Shown here in pieces: positions 33,591 to 43,049 of a stretch of 64,000 nt of DNA; position 1 is the stretch's first letter, and every line of letters starts with the position of its first letter. A program made the translations under genes and the position numbers. Under the pieces are notes generated by a model that was not told the origin of the DNA, searched no databases, and saw only the letters and a program-made list of their open reading frames with translations. The stretch comes from Streptomyces sp. ICC1 (GTDB lineage: Bacteria > Actinomycetota > Actinomycetes > Streptomycetales > Streptomycetaceae), in the NCBI RefSeq assembly GCF_003287935.1, contig NZ_CP030287.1, forward strand, positions 5,721,022 to 5,785,021. The letters are read 5' to 3'.

Positions 33591-35417
33591 ATGACTGACA
33601 CCACCGACGCCACGGCCGCCGACGCGCTCGCCGCCATGCCCGACTGGGAGAAGCGCTTCCGGGCCCCGCGGGTGGGGCTGCCCGACTGGGCCGAGGACGC
33701 GCCCGACCGCTCGCTCTTCGTCTCCAACGCGACCGGCACCTACGAGCTCTACGCCTGGGACCGCGCCACCGGCACGCAGCGGCAGGCCACCGACCGGCCC
33801 AACGGGACCACCGACGGGGCCCTGTCCCCCGACGGCGCGTGGATCTGGTGGTTCTCCGACACCGACGGGGACGAGTTCGGCACCTGGGTCCGCCAGCCCT
33901 TCGCGGGCGGCCCCGACGAGCCGGCCACCCCCGGGCTGGAGCCCTCGTACCCCGCGGGGCTCGCCATCGGGCGCGACGGGACGACCGTCGTCGGGCGCTC
34001 CACCGACGAGGACGGGAGCACCATCCACGTCGTACCGGCCGACGGCTCCGCGCCGTCCGTCGTCTACCGGCACCGCGAGTCGGCCGGGGTCGGCGACCTG
34101 TCCCGCGACGGGACCTGGCTCGCCGTCGAGCACACCGAGCACGGCGACGCGATGCACTCCTCGCTGCGCGTGATCACGCTCGACGGGAAGACCGTCGCCG
34201 AGCTGGACGACTCCGAGGGCGGGACCCTGGAGCTCGGCCTGACCGTCCTCGGCTTCGCCCCCGTCGCCGGCGACGCCCGGCTGCTGATCGGCCACCAGCG
34301 GCGCGGCCGCTGGGAGCCACTGGTGTGGGACGTGGTCGCGGGCACCCAGGAGGAGCTGGACATCGACCTGCCGGGCGACGTCGGCGCCGAGTGGTACCCG
34401 GACGGCTCCGCGCTGCTGATCGAGCACAGCCACGAGGCGCGCAGCGAGCTCTTCCGCTACGACCTGGCCGCGCGCGAGCTGCTGCGCCTGGACACGCCGC
34501 CCGGGACGGTGTCGGGCGCAACGGCCCGGCCCGACGGGTCGGTGGAGTACCAGTGGTCCTCGGCGGCCGAGCCCTCGGCCGTGCGGTCCACGGCGGGCGG
34601 GGTCGTCCTCGACCCTCCCGGCTTCCGGCCGCCGGGCTCCGTGCCCGTCGAGGACGTGTGGGTCGAGGGCCCCGGCGGGCGGATCCACGCACTGGCGCAG
34701 CGCCCGACGGGGCACGGCGACGGCCCCTTCCCGACGATCTTCGAGATCCACGGCGGACCGACCTGGCACGACAGCGACGCCTTCGCGGCCACCCCGGCGG
34801 CCTGGCTCGACCACGGCTTCGCCGTCGTGCGCGTCAACTACCGCGGCTCGACCGGCTACGGCCGCGAGTGGACCGACGCCCTCAAGCACCGGATCGGCCT
34901 GATCGAGCTGGAGGACATCGACGCCGTGCGCGAGTGGGCCGTGGCCCGCGGCCTCGCCGACCCGGCGCGCCTCGTGCTGTCCGGCGGCTCCTGGGGCGGC
35001 TACCTGGCCCTGCTGGGCCTCGGCACGCAGCCGGACGCCTGGGCGGTGGGCCTGGCCGCCGTGCCGGTCGCCGACTACGTGACGGCGTACCACGACGAGA
35101 TGGAGGCGCTGAAGTCCCTGGACCGCACCCTCTTCGGCGGGACGCCGGAGGAGGTCCCGGAGCGCTTCGAGGCCTCCTCGCCGCTGACCTACGTCGACGC
35201 GGTGAAGGCGCCCGTCCACATCGCGGCGGGTCTCAACGACCCGCGCTGCCCCATCAAGCAGATCGAGAACTACGTCGACCGCCTCGCGGCGCGCGGGGCG
35301 GAGCACGAGGTGTACCGGTACGACGCCGGGCACGGCTCGCTCGTCGTGGAAGAGCGGATCAAGCAGGTCCGGATGGAGCTGGACTTCGCGCTGAAGCACC
35401 TGCCGCCGCGCTCGTAG
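33591..35417 (+). CDS. S9-family prolyl oligopeptidase
   Basis: A 608-residue cytoplasmic-type serine peptidase. Residues about 40-330 form a beta-propeller (repeated blades such as SNATGTYELYAWD and LSPDGAWIWWFSD). Residues about 360-608 form an alpha/beta hydrolase with nucleophile GGSWGGY, Asp in LNDPRCPIKQ and His in DAGHGSLV. It should cleave short peptides, probably dipeptidyl- or acylaminoacyl-peptidase type. GGAGG four bases before ATG 33591. SURF1 follows on the same strand, 82 bases on. Confidence 0.93.
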   Translation: MTDTTDATAADALAAMPDWEKRFRAPRVGLPDWAEDAPDRSLFVSNATGTYELYAWDRATGTQRQATDRPNGTTDGALSPDGAWIWWFSDTDGDEFGTWVRQPFAGGPDEPATPGLEPSYPAGLAIGRDGTTVVGRSTDEDGSTIHVVPADGSAPSVVYRHRESAGVGDLSRDGTWLAVEHTEHGDAMHSSLRVITLDGKTVAELDDSEGGTLELGLTVLGFAPVAGDARLLIGHQRRGRWEPLVWDVVAGTQEELDIDLPGDVGAEWYPDGSALLIEHSHEARSELFRYDLAARELLRLDTPPGTVSGATARPDGSVEYQWSSAAEPSAVRSTAGGVVLDPPGFRPPGSVPVEDVWVEGPGGRIHALAQRPTGHGDGPFPTIFEIHGGPTWHDSDAFAATPAAWLDHGFAVVRVNYRGSTGYGREWTDALKHRIGLIELEDIDAVREWAVARGLADPARLVLSGGSWGGYLALLGLGTQPDAWAVGLAAVPVADYVTAYHDEMEALKSLDRTLFGGTPEEVPERFEASSPLTYVDAVKAPVHIAAGLNDPRCPIKQIENYVDRLAARGAEHEVYRYDAGHGSLVVEERIKQVRMELDFALKHLPPRS

Positions 35418-35499
35418 GCCGCACCGGCCGCGGAGCCGTCCCGGCCGACCCGGCCGACCCGGCGGCCGGGAACCGGTGCACCCCCCGTACGGTGGTGGG

Positions 35500-36318
35500 G
35501 TGCACCGGTTTCTCCTGACCCCGCGCTGGTGGGGGATCAACGTCTTCGTCGCGCTCGGCGTTCCCTTCTGCCTGTTCATGGGGACCTGGCAGCTCGGCCG
35601 GTTCGAGGACCGCGTCGACAGCCACAAGGAGGCGACCGAGGCGCGCCCCGCCGAACAGGCGACCGCGCCGCTGGACTCGCTGCTCCCGGTGGACAAGAAG
35701 ACCTCCGGGCGGCTCGCCTCCGTCTCCGGGGAGTACGCCGACCAGCTGCTCGTTCCCGAGCGGCGGCTCGACGGGAAGAGCGGCTTCTACGTCCTGACCC
35801 TGCTCAAGACCGACACCGGCAAGGCCGTTCCCGTGGTCCGGGGCTGGCTGCCGGGCGGCGCGGACGCGGGCCGGGCTCCGGCCGCCCCGACCGGGCGGGT
35901 CGAGGTCACGGGCGCGCTGCAGGCCTCGGAGAACTCCAGCACCAAGGGCGTCTACTCCTCGGGCGGCCTGCCGGCCGGGCAGCTCGGCGTCATCGGGGCG
36001 GCCTCGCTGGTCAACATCGTGCCGTACGGGCTGTACGACGCCTGGCTGACCGTGCAGACCCCGGCCGACGGGATGATCCCCGTCCCGGCGCGGGCCCCGG
36101 TCAACACCGGGCTCGACCTCAAGGCCTTCCAGAACCTCGGCTACACCGGCGAGTGGTTCGTCTTCGCCGCGTTCGTGCTCTTCATGTGGTTCCGGCTCTA
36201 CCGGCGCGAGGTGGAGACCCTGCGCGACGAGGAGGCGGGGCTGGTCCCCGAGGCCGGCCCGGGCCCGGAGCAGGCACCCGCACCGGCCGCGGCCCCGACG
36301 GGCACCGGCTCGGCCTGA
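35500..36318 (+). CDS. SURF1-family cytochrome oxidase assembly protein
   Basis: A 272-residue membrane protein with an N-terminal helix (FLLTPRWWGINVFVALGVPF), a large external domain with VPVVRGWLPGG and a second helix near the C-terminus (EWFVFAAFVLFMWFRLYRRE). SURF1 proteins help insert heme into aa3-type cytochrome oxidase. The Pro/Ala/Glu-rich tail is a Streptomyces extension. GTG 35500 is chosen over GTG 35476 because VHRFLLTPRWW matches the usual start, and TACGGT 7 bases upstream suggests leaderless transcription. Confidence 0.88.
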   Translation: MHRFLLTPRWWGINVFVALGVPFCLFMGTWQLGRFEDRVDSHKEATEARPAEQATAPLDSLLPVDKKTSGRLASVSGEYADQLLVPERRLDGKSGFYVLTLLKTDTGKAVPVVRGWLPGGADAGRAPAAPTGRVEVTGALQASENSSTKGVYSSGGLPAGQLGVIGAASLVNIVPYGLYDAWLTVQTPADGMIPVPARAPVNTGLDLKAFQNLGYTGEWFVFAAFVLFMWFRLYRREVETLRDEEAGLVPEAGPGPEQAPAPAAAPTGTGSA

Positions 36319-36415
36319 GCCGTCGGCGGCCCGGCCCGACCACGGCCGCGCTCGGCCGGGCCCGCCCATTCCGGGCCCGGCCGGGCCCGGCCATGTGCCG
36401 TGCTCGGCCAGGCCC

Positions 36416-37729
36416 CTACGGCGTCGGCTGCGCCGCCAGCGGGAGGACGCCCGTCCGGTAGACCGTCCCGCCGCACGCGTCCGGGATGGTCGTCTGCGTC
36501 GTCGGGGCACCGGGCAGCGGGGTGCTCGGCGTGTGGGACACCGCCACGCCCGACGCGTCCGGCCCCGGCGGGACCGCCAGGGAGTCCGCGGCCGCGGGGT
36601 CGCCGGAGCCGCCCTGCGGGGGCTTGGAGCCCGCGGAGGCACCCGTACAGCTCTGCTGCGACGGCACCCACGCGAAGCGCACCTCGTACGCGGCGTTCGG
36701 CGCGAGCAGCATCAGCGGGGCCTCGGCCGAAGGATCGGGCAGCCCGGTCGCCGGGTCGCCCGCGGTGTGGCCGAGGACGGCCACACCGGTGCCGCCCTGG
36801 CCGGGCGCGGGACCGCTCGCCGGGGCCGCGGTCACGGTGTCCGGGCCGAGGACGGTACAGCCCCGGCCCGAGACGTTGGTGACCTTGAAGCTGCCGTAGA
36901 CCTTGCCGTCGGCCTCCGGGGTCCGCGCGCTGCCCGACACCCCGAGCTGGTCCGCACTGCAGCCGGGCACGCCCGGAGCCGCGGGCGGGGGCAGCAGGAC
37001 GCCGGCGCCGCCGGGCAGGGGCGCGGTGGAACCCGACTGGTGGGGGTTCGGCCCGATCGGGGGCAGGCCGGTGGTGGGCGGGGTCGGCGTGCCGGTGGCA
37101 CCGCCCGCGCCCTGCCCCGTGCCGGAGCCGGGCCTGGTGGGCTTCGGGTCGACCCCGGCGCCGTTCTGGTGCGGGTCGGACCCGTCCTTCTTGTTCCCGC
37201 CCTGCTCGCCGTGGCCGGCCATGGCCGAGCGGTCGGGGGAGTCGCCCTGGCCCACGGTCATCCGCAGGGCCGCCGGGATCGCGGTCCCCACCAGCAGCGC
37301 GGCCGCCGCGGCGGCGACGAGCGCCTGCCGCTTGCGGGTCTTGCGCCGGGGGACGGCGTGCCGCAACCGCTCCAGCGCGTCGCCGGCGGGCTCGAGTCCC
37401 ACGACGGCGCCGCGCAGCAGGTCCCGCAGGGCCTGCTCCTCGTCGCCGGGCCCACAGGCCGCGGGCCCAGCGCCGCCGGACCCGGCGGCGGCAGGCTCCG
37501 TACCGGCAGGCTCCGTACCGGCGGACTCCGTACCGGCGGACCCGATACCGATACCGACGGCCCGCGCGCCGCCGGCTCCCGCTCCCGCTCCGCGCATCAG
37601 CTCGCGCAGCGCCGCCTGGCCCTCGCCCGCGGATCCGCGCGTCAGCCCGTGCAGGCCGCCCTCGCCCGAGGCTCCGTCCCTCAGGCTCCGCAGTGCCCGT
37701 TCCTCGCTCACCTTGCGGTCCTCGTTCAT
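36416..37729 (-). CDS. Membrane partner of ECF sigma factor
   Basis: A 437-residue protein with one transmembrane helix near residues 132-152 (QALVAAAAAALLVGTAIPAA). The cytoplasmic N-terminus repeats an ALRxLxRGA-like motif three times (ALRSLRDGAS, ALRELMRGAG, ALRDLLRGAV), separated by Gly/Ala/Glu/Thr-rich spacers including an AGTEP repeat. The external part is Pro/Gly-rich and ends in a domain with GCTVLGPDTV and CGGTVYRTGVLP. ATG overlaps the sigma gene stop by four bases, so an anti-sigma role is likely, although no zinc-binding HxxxCxxC motif is visible. Confidence 0.6.
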   Translation of the reverse strand: MNEDRKVSEERALRSLRDGASGEGGLHGLTRGSAGEGQAALRELMRGAGAGAGGARAVGIGIGSAGTESAGTEPAGTEPAAAGSGGAGPAACGPGDEEQALRDLLRGAVVGLEPAGDALERLRHAVPRRKTRKRQALVAAAAAALLVGTAIPAALRMTVGQGDSPDRSAMAGHGEQGGNKKDGSDPHQNGAGVDPKPTRPGSGTGQGAGGATGTPTPPTTGLPPIGPNPHQSGSTAPLPGGAGVLLPPPAAPGVPGCSADQLGVSGSARTPEADGKVYGSFKVTNVSGRGCTVLGPDTVTAAPASGPAPGQGGTGVAVLGHTAGDPATGLPDPSAEAPLMLLAPNAAYEVRFAWVPSQQSCTGASAGSKPPQGGSGDPAAADSLAVPPGPDASGVAVSHTPSTPLPGAPTTQTTIPDACGGTVYRTGVLPLAAQPTP

Positions 37730-38457
37730 GACTGCGCCGCCTCCATCGCCACACGCAGCGCGGCAATCCCCCGCGATCCGTACGCCTTGACCGAACCGAG
37801 CGATATGCCGAGCGTCTCGGCGACCTGTACTTCCGTCATGTCCGCGAAGTAGCGCAGCACCAGCACCTCGCGCTGGCGGCGCTGCAGACCGCGCATCGAC
37901 TTGATGAGATCGTCCCGTTCCAGCAGGTCGTAGGCGCCTTCCTCGGCGCTGGCCATGTCCGGCATCGGCTTCGACAGCAGCTTGAGGCCGAGGATGCGCC
38001 GGCGCAGGGCCGAGCGCGAGAGGTTGACCACGGTCTGGCGCAGGTAGGCCAGGGTCTTGTCCCGGTCGCGGACCCGGCTGCGGGCCGAGTGGACCCGGAT
38101 GAAGGCCTCCTGCACCACGTCCTCGCAGGAGGCGGTGTCGTCGAGGAGGAGCGCGGCGAGACCGAGGAGCGAGCGGTAGTGGGCCTGGTACGTCTCGGTG
38201 AGGTGGTCGACGGTGGTCCCCGCCACCACTTCGGCCGGCCCGGTGCTCGCCGCGGCCTCCGCGCTATCGCGGGGCCCGGGCACGCGGCCGCCCAGGGTCG
38301 CCGCGCCGGCCGGAACGGCCGGGGCTGCGGGCGTCGCCGTGGCCGGCGGAACGGGAACGATCACCGGGAAGCCGCCGGGCGTGCGGGAGCGCAGGCGCGA
38401 CGGGATGGTCCCGGTGCGCACCGAAATGACGGGGAAGTCCAGCAATGCTTCTGCCAC
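37726..38457 (-). CDS. ECF-type RNA polymerase sigma factor
   Basis: A 243-residue sigma factor of the SigE-like actinobacterial group. Region 2 is at about residues 85-150 (YQAHYRSLLGLAALLLDD; CEDVVQEAFIRVHS) and region 4 at about 180-238 (RQREVLVLRYFADMTEVQVA; SLGSVKAYGSRGIAALR). An 80-residue Pro/Ala-rich N-terminal extension is unusual and the GTG start lacks a Shine-Dalgarno, so translation might begin further in. Coupled to the membrane protein gene downstream. asd lies 155 bases upstream on the same strand. Confidence 0.88.
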   Translation of the reverse strand: MAEALLDFPVISVRTGTIPSRLRSRTPGGFPVIVPVPPATATPAAPAVPAGAATLGGRVPGPRDSAEAAASTGPAEVVAGTTVDHLTETYQAHYRSLLGLAALLLDDTASCEDVVQEAFIRVHSARSRVRDRDKTLAYLRQTVVNLSRSALRRRILGLKLLSKPMPDMASAEEGAYDLLERDDLIKSMRGLQRRQREVLVLRYFADMTEVQVAETLGISLGSVKAYGSRGIAALRVAMEAAQS

Positions 38458-38612
38458 GCCAGTTGGACACGCGTCCCCCCGTCAGGGTTGTACGCGCGAG
38501 GCAGACTCATCGGCGTGGTTCCCATTGCCCTCATGCGTAGCCGCTCCCCGCCGGCGCCGCGCATCACGGCGGCCGTCGGGCCATCACCTTGGTCAAGGGA
38601 TCACTGATGATC

Positions 38613-39701
38613 CTACAAAGCGAAATACCCAAACTCACCCGCGATGAGCTCCGCGGTCCGTGTGGCGTTCAGCGCAGCACCCTGGCGCAGGTTGTCCGCG
38701 GACACGAAGAACTCCAGGGAAGCCGGGTCGTCGAGCGAGCCCCGCACCCGTCCCACCCAGGCCGGATCCGTCCCCGCGGCGTCCGACGGGGTCGGGAACT
38801 CGCCCGCCGCCGGGTCGTCCACGAGGACCACACCGGGGGCGGCGTCCAGGACCTCCCGGGCGCGCACCGGGTCGACGGCGACCGCGAAGCGGGCCCGTAC
38901 GGTCAGCGAGTGCCCGGTCAGCACGGGCACCTGGACGCAGGTCACCGAGACCGGCAGCTCCGCGAGGTCCAGGATCCGGCGCGTCTGCGCCCGTACGGCC
39001 AGTTCGTGCGAGGACCAGCCGTCCTCGCGCAGTTCGCCGGACCACGGCACGACATTGAGCGCGAGCGGGGCCGCGAAGGGGCCGGTGTCCTCACCCACGG
39101 ACCGGCGCACGTCCCCGGGGTGCTCCCCCAGGGCGGTGCCGGCGACCAGGGACAGCTGGCGGCGCAGCGCCTCGGAGCCGGACCGGCCGGCCCCGCTCGC
39201 GGCCTGGTACGAGGAGACGGCCAGCTCGGCCAGCCCGTACTCGGTGTGCAGCGCGCCCAGCGCCGCGATCATCGCGGCGGTCACGCAGTCCGGGCCGGCG
39301 ACGATCCCGCGCGGGCGGATCCGCGCCGCGGACGCGTTCACCTCGGGCACCACGAGCGGCACCTCGGGGTCCTCGCGGAACGCCGCGGACCGGTCCACCA
39401 CGACCGCGCCGCGCGCGGTGACGACGGGAGCCCACCGGGCCGAGACCTCGGCCGGAGTCAGGAAGATCGCGACGTCGCCCGCTCCGAGGCCGTCGAAGGC
39501 GTCCTCGGTGAGGGCCAGCACCTCGGTCTCCTCGGCGCGCACGGTCAGCCGGCGGCCGGCCGAGCGCGAGGAGGCGATCAGGCGTATGTCGCCCCAGACG
39601 TCCGCGCGCTGGGACAGGATCTGGAGCAGGACGGAGCCGACCGCTCCGGTCGCCCCGACGACGGCGAGTGCCGGTGCCGGGGTCGACCGGGTGGCCGTCA
39701 T
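38613..39701 (-). CDS. asd: Aspartate-semialdehyde dehydrogenase
   Basis: A 362-residue NADP-dependent enzyme that reduces aspartyl phosphate to the semialdehyde for lysine/DAP, threonine and methionine synthesis. [14 protein letters not shown] is the nucleotide-binding loop, the active-site cysteine is in [14 protein letters not shown], and VPVLTGHS precedes the catalytic His region. ATG 39701 overlaps the aspartokinase stop by four bases. The substrate-binding [12 protein letters not shown] is also typical. Confidence 0.95.
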   Translation of the reverse strand: MTATRSTPAPALAVVGATGAVGSVLLQILSQRADVWGDIRLIASSRSAGRRLTVRAEETEVLALTEDAFDGLGAGDVAIFLTPAEVSARWAPVVTARGAVVVDRSAAFREDPEVPLVVPEVNASAARIRPRGIVAGPDCVTAAMIAALGALHTEYGLAELAVSSYQAASGAGRSGSEALRRQLSLVAGTALGEHPGDVRRSVGEDTGPFAAPLALNVVPWSGELREDGWSSHELAVRAQTRRILDLAELPVSVTCVQVPVLTGHSLTVRARFAVAVDPVRAREVLDAAPGVVLVDDPAAGEFPTPSDAAGTDPAWVGRVRGSLDDPASLEFFVSADNLRQGAALNATRTAELIAGEFGYFAL

Positions 39702-40975
39702 CGTCCGGTGCCTCCGTAGACGACGGCTTCGTCGCCGCTGTCGGAGTCGAGGCCGAAGGCCGTGTGCACGGCGCGGACGGCCTCGTTGACGTCGTCCTGG
39801 CGGGTCACGACCGAGATGCGGATCTCGGAGGTGGAGATCAGCTCGATGTTGACGCCCGCGTCGGACAGCGCCTGGAAGAACGAGGCGGTGACGCCCGGGT
39901 TCGTCTTCATGCCCGCGCCGACCAGGGAGATCTTGCCGATCTGGTCGTCGTAGCGCAGGGACTCGAAGCCGATGGTGCCCTTCGCCTTCTCCAGGGCGTC
40001 GATGGCCTTGTGGCCCTCGGCCTTGGGGAGGGTGAAGGAGATGTCCGTCAGGCCCGTGGAGGCGGCGGACACGTTCTGCACGATCATGTCGATGTTGATC
40101 TCGGCGTCCGCGATGGCGCGGAAGATCGCCGCGGCCTCGCCCGGCTTGTCCGGAACGCCGACGACCGTGATCTTGGCTTCGGAGACGTCGTGAGCGACTC
40201 CGGAGATGATGGCGTGCTCCACCGGCTCGTCTCCCTGCGGATTCTCGTTGCTGACCCACGTGCCCGGCAGTCCCGAGAAGGACGAGCGGACGTGGATCGG
40301 AATGTTGTAGCGGCGCGCGTACTCGACGCAGCGGTGCAGCAGCACCTTGGAGCCGGAGGCCGCGAGCTCCAGCATGTCCTCGGAGGAGATCCAGTCGATC
40401 TTCTTGGCCTTCTTCACGACGCGGGGGTCCGCGGTGAAGACGCCGTCGACATCGGTGTAGATCTCGCAGACCTCGGCGTCCAGCGCCGCGGCGAGCGCGA
40501 CGGCGGTCGTGTCCGAGCCGCCCCGGCCGAGGGTGGTGATGTCCTTGGAGTCCGCGGACACGCCCTGGAAGCCGGCGACGATGGCGATGTTGCCCTCGTC
40601 CAGCGCGGTGCGGATACGGCCCGGCGTGACATCGATGATGCGCGCTTTGTTGTGGACCGAGTCGGTGATGACGCCCGCCTGGCTGCCGGTGAACGACTGG
40701 GCCTCGTGGCCCAGGTTTTTGATCGCCATGGCCAGCAGGGCCATGGAGATCCGCTCTCCGGCGGTCAGCAGCATGTCGAATTCGCGGCCGGCAGGCATCG
40801 GGGACACCTGTTCCGCGAGGTCGATCAACTCGTCCGTCGTGTCGCCCATCGCGGAAACCACGACGACCACTTGGTGGCCGTTCTTCTTGGCATCCACGAT
40901 CCGCTTGGCAACACGCTTGATGCCTTCGGCATCGGCTACGGAGGAGCCTCCGTACTTCTGCACGACAAGGCCCAC
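39698..40975 (-). CDS. ask: Aspartokinase
   Basis: A 425-residue aspartokinase that phosphorylates aspartate in the first step of the aspartate family. [20 protein letters not shown] starts the kinase domain; [16 protein letters not shown] and FTADPRVV follow. The last 170 residues contain two ACT domains ([37 protein letters not shown]) used for lysine/threonine feedback. GTG 40975 is preceded by GAGGAGC. As in Corynebacterium LysC, an internal start may make a separate beta subunit: GTG 40222 with GGGAG upstream. Gene order ask-asd is conserved. Confidence 0.95.
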   Translation of the reverse strand: MGLVVQKYGGSSVADAEGIKRVAKRIVDAKKNGHQVVVVVSAMGDTTDELIDLAEQVSPMPAGREFDMLLTAGERISMALLAMAIKNLGHEAQSFTGSQAGVITDSVHNKARIIDVTPGRIRTALDEGNIAIVAGFQGVSADSKDITTLGRGGSDTTAVALAAALDAEVCEIYTDVDGVFTADPRVVKKAKKIDWISSEDMLELAASGSKVLLHRCVEYARRYNIPIHVRSSFSGLPGTWVSNENPQGDEPVEHAIISGVAHDVSEAKITVVGVPDKPGEAAAIFRAIADAEINIDMIVQNVSAASTGLTDISFTLPKAEGHKAIDALEKAKGTIGFESLRYDDQIGKISLVGAGMKTNPGVTASFFQALSDAGVNIELISTSEIRISVVTRQDDVNEAVRAVHTAFGLDSDSGDEAVVYGGTGR

Positions 40976-41098
40976 GTGCGCTCCTCGCTCAATCCGTCTC
41001 ATTGCTGGTGCAGTCTAACGAGCGGCCGCGATCCGACCGCCTCGTACCACATCATGAGACGAAAAGATCAAAGAATACGTTCCCCCGCCGAGCGTCTT

Positions 41099-41746
41099 TT
41101 ACTTGCGGCCCAGTCCGCCGAGTTCCTCGGCCATGACCTTGCCCGCCTGTTCGGCGAGGTCCTCCTCGGTCAGGTCCTCGTCCGTGTCCAGCCCGTCCAG
41201 GGCCTCCAGCGGCTGGTCCAGCCGGACGTGCGCCACGAGCGACTGCAGGGCGCGCAGGGTCGCCGAGGAAGTCGGGCCCCAGTTGGTGAAGTACGAGAAC
41301 TGCCACCACCACAGGGCTTCGGTGATCCGGCCCGCCTGGTAGTGGATGAGCCCGTGCCGCAGGTCCGCCACCACATCGGCCAGGTCGTCGGAGATCCGGT
41401 GCGCGACCGGGGCCTTGCGCGGCTCGTAGGGGTCGAAGACCTCGGAGTAGACGTCGACCGGCTCCAGCATCAGCGCGAACCGCTCGCGCAGATCGTCCAC
41501 GTCCGGCTCGGGGCCCAGGTCGGGCTCGTAGCGCTCGTCGGGCAGGACGTCCTGGTACGCGCCCAGCCGACCGCCCGCCAGCAGGAGCTGGGAGACCTCC
41601 AGGAGGAGGAAGGGCACCGCGCTGTCCGGGTCCTCGCCCTTGGCCACCTCGGTGACCGCGACGATGAAGGACTCGATCTGGTCCGAGATCTGGACGGCGA
41701 AGTCGTCCGGATCCTGCCCCAGGGCGTGCAGCGTTGCGTCAGACAT
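41099..41746 (-). CDS. DUF5063-family protein
   Basis: A 215-residue acidic soluble protein with no recognised enzyme motif. Conserved-looking parts are [31 protein letters not shown] and [14 protein letters not shown]. It overlaps the 3' end of recR by eight bases and is cotranscribed with it; this neighbourhood (ybaB-recR-DUF5063) is conserved in Streptomyces. A link to recombination repair is possible from context only. ATG 41746 has GGAAGG 10 bases upstream; ATG 41767 is an alternative. Confidence 0.8.
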   Translation of the reverse strand: MSDATLHALGQDPDDFAVQISDQIESFIVAVTEVAKGEDPDSAVPFLLLEVSQLLLAGGRLGAYQDVLPDERYEPDLGPEPDVDDLRERFALMLEPVDVYSEVFDPYEPRKAPVAHRISDDLADVVADLRHGLIHYQAGRITEALWWWQFSYFTNWGPTSSATLRALQSLVAHVRLDQPLEALDGLDTDEDLTEEDLAEQAGKVMAEELGGLGRK

Positions 41747-42338
41747 CGAGAAGTCGCCTTCCTTCAAAGGCCCGCCCGAGCGTGACCTCGTCCGCGTACT
41801 CCAGATCTCCCCCGACGGGGAGCCCGCTGGCCAGGCGGGTGACCTTCAGGCCCATGGGCTTGAGCATGCGGGCGAGGTAGGTGGCGGTCGCCTCGCCCTC
41901 CAGGTTGGGGTCGGTCGCGATGATCAGCTCGGTGACCGCACCGTCGGCGAGCCGCGCCAGCAGCTCCCTGATGCGCAGGTCGTCCGGGCCGACGCCCTCG
42001 ATCGGGCTGATCGCGCCGCCGAGGACGTGGTACCGGCCCCGGAACTCGCGCGTCCGCTCGATCGCGACGACGTCCTTCGACTCCTCGACCACACAGATGA
42101 CCGACAGGTCGCGGCGCGGGTCGCGGCAGATGTTGCACCGCTCCTCCTGCGCCACGTTCCCGCACACCGCGCAGAACCGGACCTTGTCCTTGACCTCGAG
42201 CAGCGTGTGCGCGAGGCGGCGGACGTCGGTGGGCTCCGCCTGCAGGATGTGGAAGGCGATCCGCTGCGCGCTCTTGGGCCCGACGCCGGGCAGCCTGCCC
42301 AGTTCGTCGATCAGGTCCTGGACCACGCCTTCGTACAA
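41739..42338 (-). CDS. recR: Recombination mediator RecR
   Basis: A 199-residue RecR that with RecF/RecO loads RecA at single-strand gaps. The helix-hairpin-helix ([20 protein letters not shown]), the C4 zinc motif with Cys56, Cys59, Cys68 and Cys71, the Toprim domain ([30 protein letters not shown]) and the C-terminal [19 protein letters not shown] are all present. Lies downstream of ybaB, the usual pairing in bacteria. Confidence 0.97.
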   Translation of the reverse strand: MYEGVVQDLIDELGRLPGVGPKSAQRIAFHILQAEPTDVRRLAHTLLEVKDKVRFCAVCGNVAQEERCNICRDPRRDLSVICVVEESKDVVAIERTREFRGRYHVLGGAISPIEGVGPDDLRIRELLARLADGAVTELIIATDPNLEGEATATYLARMLKPMGLKVTRLASGLPVGGDLEYADEVTLGRAFEGRRLLDV

Positions 42339-42359
42339 CGGACTGCCTGCTTTCGCTTC

Positions 42360-42420
42360 GGTGGAACGGGGTGGTGCGGGTGGTGGTGCGGGTAGGACGG
42401 GTGGTGCGGGTGGTGCGGTG
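42360..42420. repeat. GGTGGTGCGG simple repeats between ybaB and recR
   Basis: A run of related GGTGGTGCGG and GGTGGTGGTGCGG units fills most of the 89-base gap between the two genes, giving a polarised G/T-rich plus strand. Slippage-prone; could affect coupling of recR to ybaB. Confidence 0.6.
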
Positions 42421-42427
42421 CCGGGGG

Positions 42428-42772
42428 CTAGAAGGGGAGGCCGGGGATGCCGCTGCCGCCGCCCAGCCCCTGGGCCAGCGGCCCCAGCTTCTGCTGCTGG
42501 AGCGCCTGCGCATTCTCGTTGGCCGCCTGGACCGCCGCGACCACCAGGTCAGCGAGCGTCTCCGTGTCCTCGGGGTCCACGGCCTTGGGGTCGATCACCA
42601 GCGCGCGCAGTTCGCCGGAACCGGTGACGGTCGCCTTGACGAGGCCGCCGCCGGCCTGGCCCTCGACCTCGGCCTGCGCCAGCTCTTCCTGGGCCACGGC
42701 GAGGTCCTGCTGCATCTTCTGGGCCTGCTGGAGCAGCTGCTGCATGTTGGGCTGACCGCCACCGGGAATCAC
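42428..42772 (-). CDS. ybaB: YbaB/EbfC nucleoid-associated protein
   Basis: A 114-residue DNA-binding nucleoid-associated protein, typically a dimer with tweezer-like arms. The long helix [20 protein letters not shown], the central [20 protein letters not shown] strands and the C-terminal helix ([20 protein letters not shown]) match the family. The GTG start at 42772. dnaX, often found upstream in other bacteria, is not here. Confidence 0.93.
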   Translation of the reverse strand: MIPGGGQPNMQQLLQQAQKMQQDLAVAQEELAQAEVEGQAGGGLVKATVTGSGELRALVIDPKAVDPEDTETLADLVVAAVQAANENAQALQQQKLGPLAQGLGGGSGIPGLPF

Positions 42773-43049
42773 AGGTCACTCACTTTCGTAGCTTCGTCGC
42801 ATCGGCCCGGGCATCGGACCGCTCGGTCAAATCCGAGCCTACGTGCTCCCCGGGCGCGGCGCCCTACGCCGTGAGGACCAACTCTTTCGAGTGAGAGACG
42901 AGGCGTACGCGTACCTGCTGGGGCCCTCCTTGCGGGCGGAAAACCGGGGAATCGTCGCCCATCGCGCACCATTCGAAGGTAGGAAGAGCATGCGCACCAT
43001 TGCGCACACGCGCACCACCACACGTCAGCGCAGGCAGAGGGAGTGCCGG

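Noticed and set aside
42990..43049. ATG 42990 as start of the SLATT protein
   Set aside because: It has a ribosome site but adds a basic low-complexity segment; GTG 43050 is also well placed and fits the family start better. Left as an alternative.
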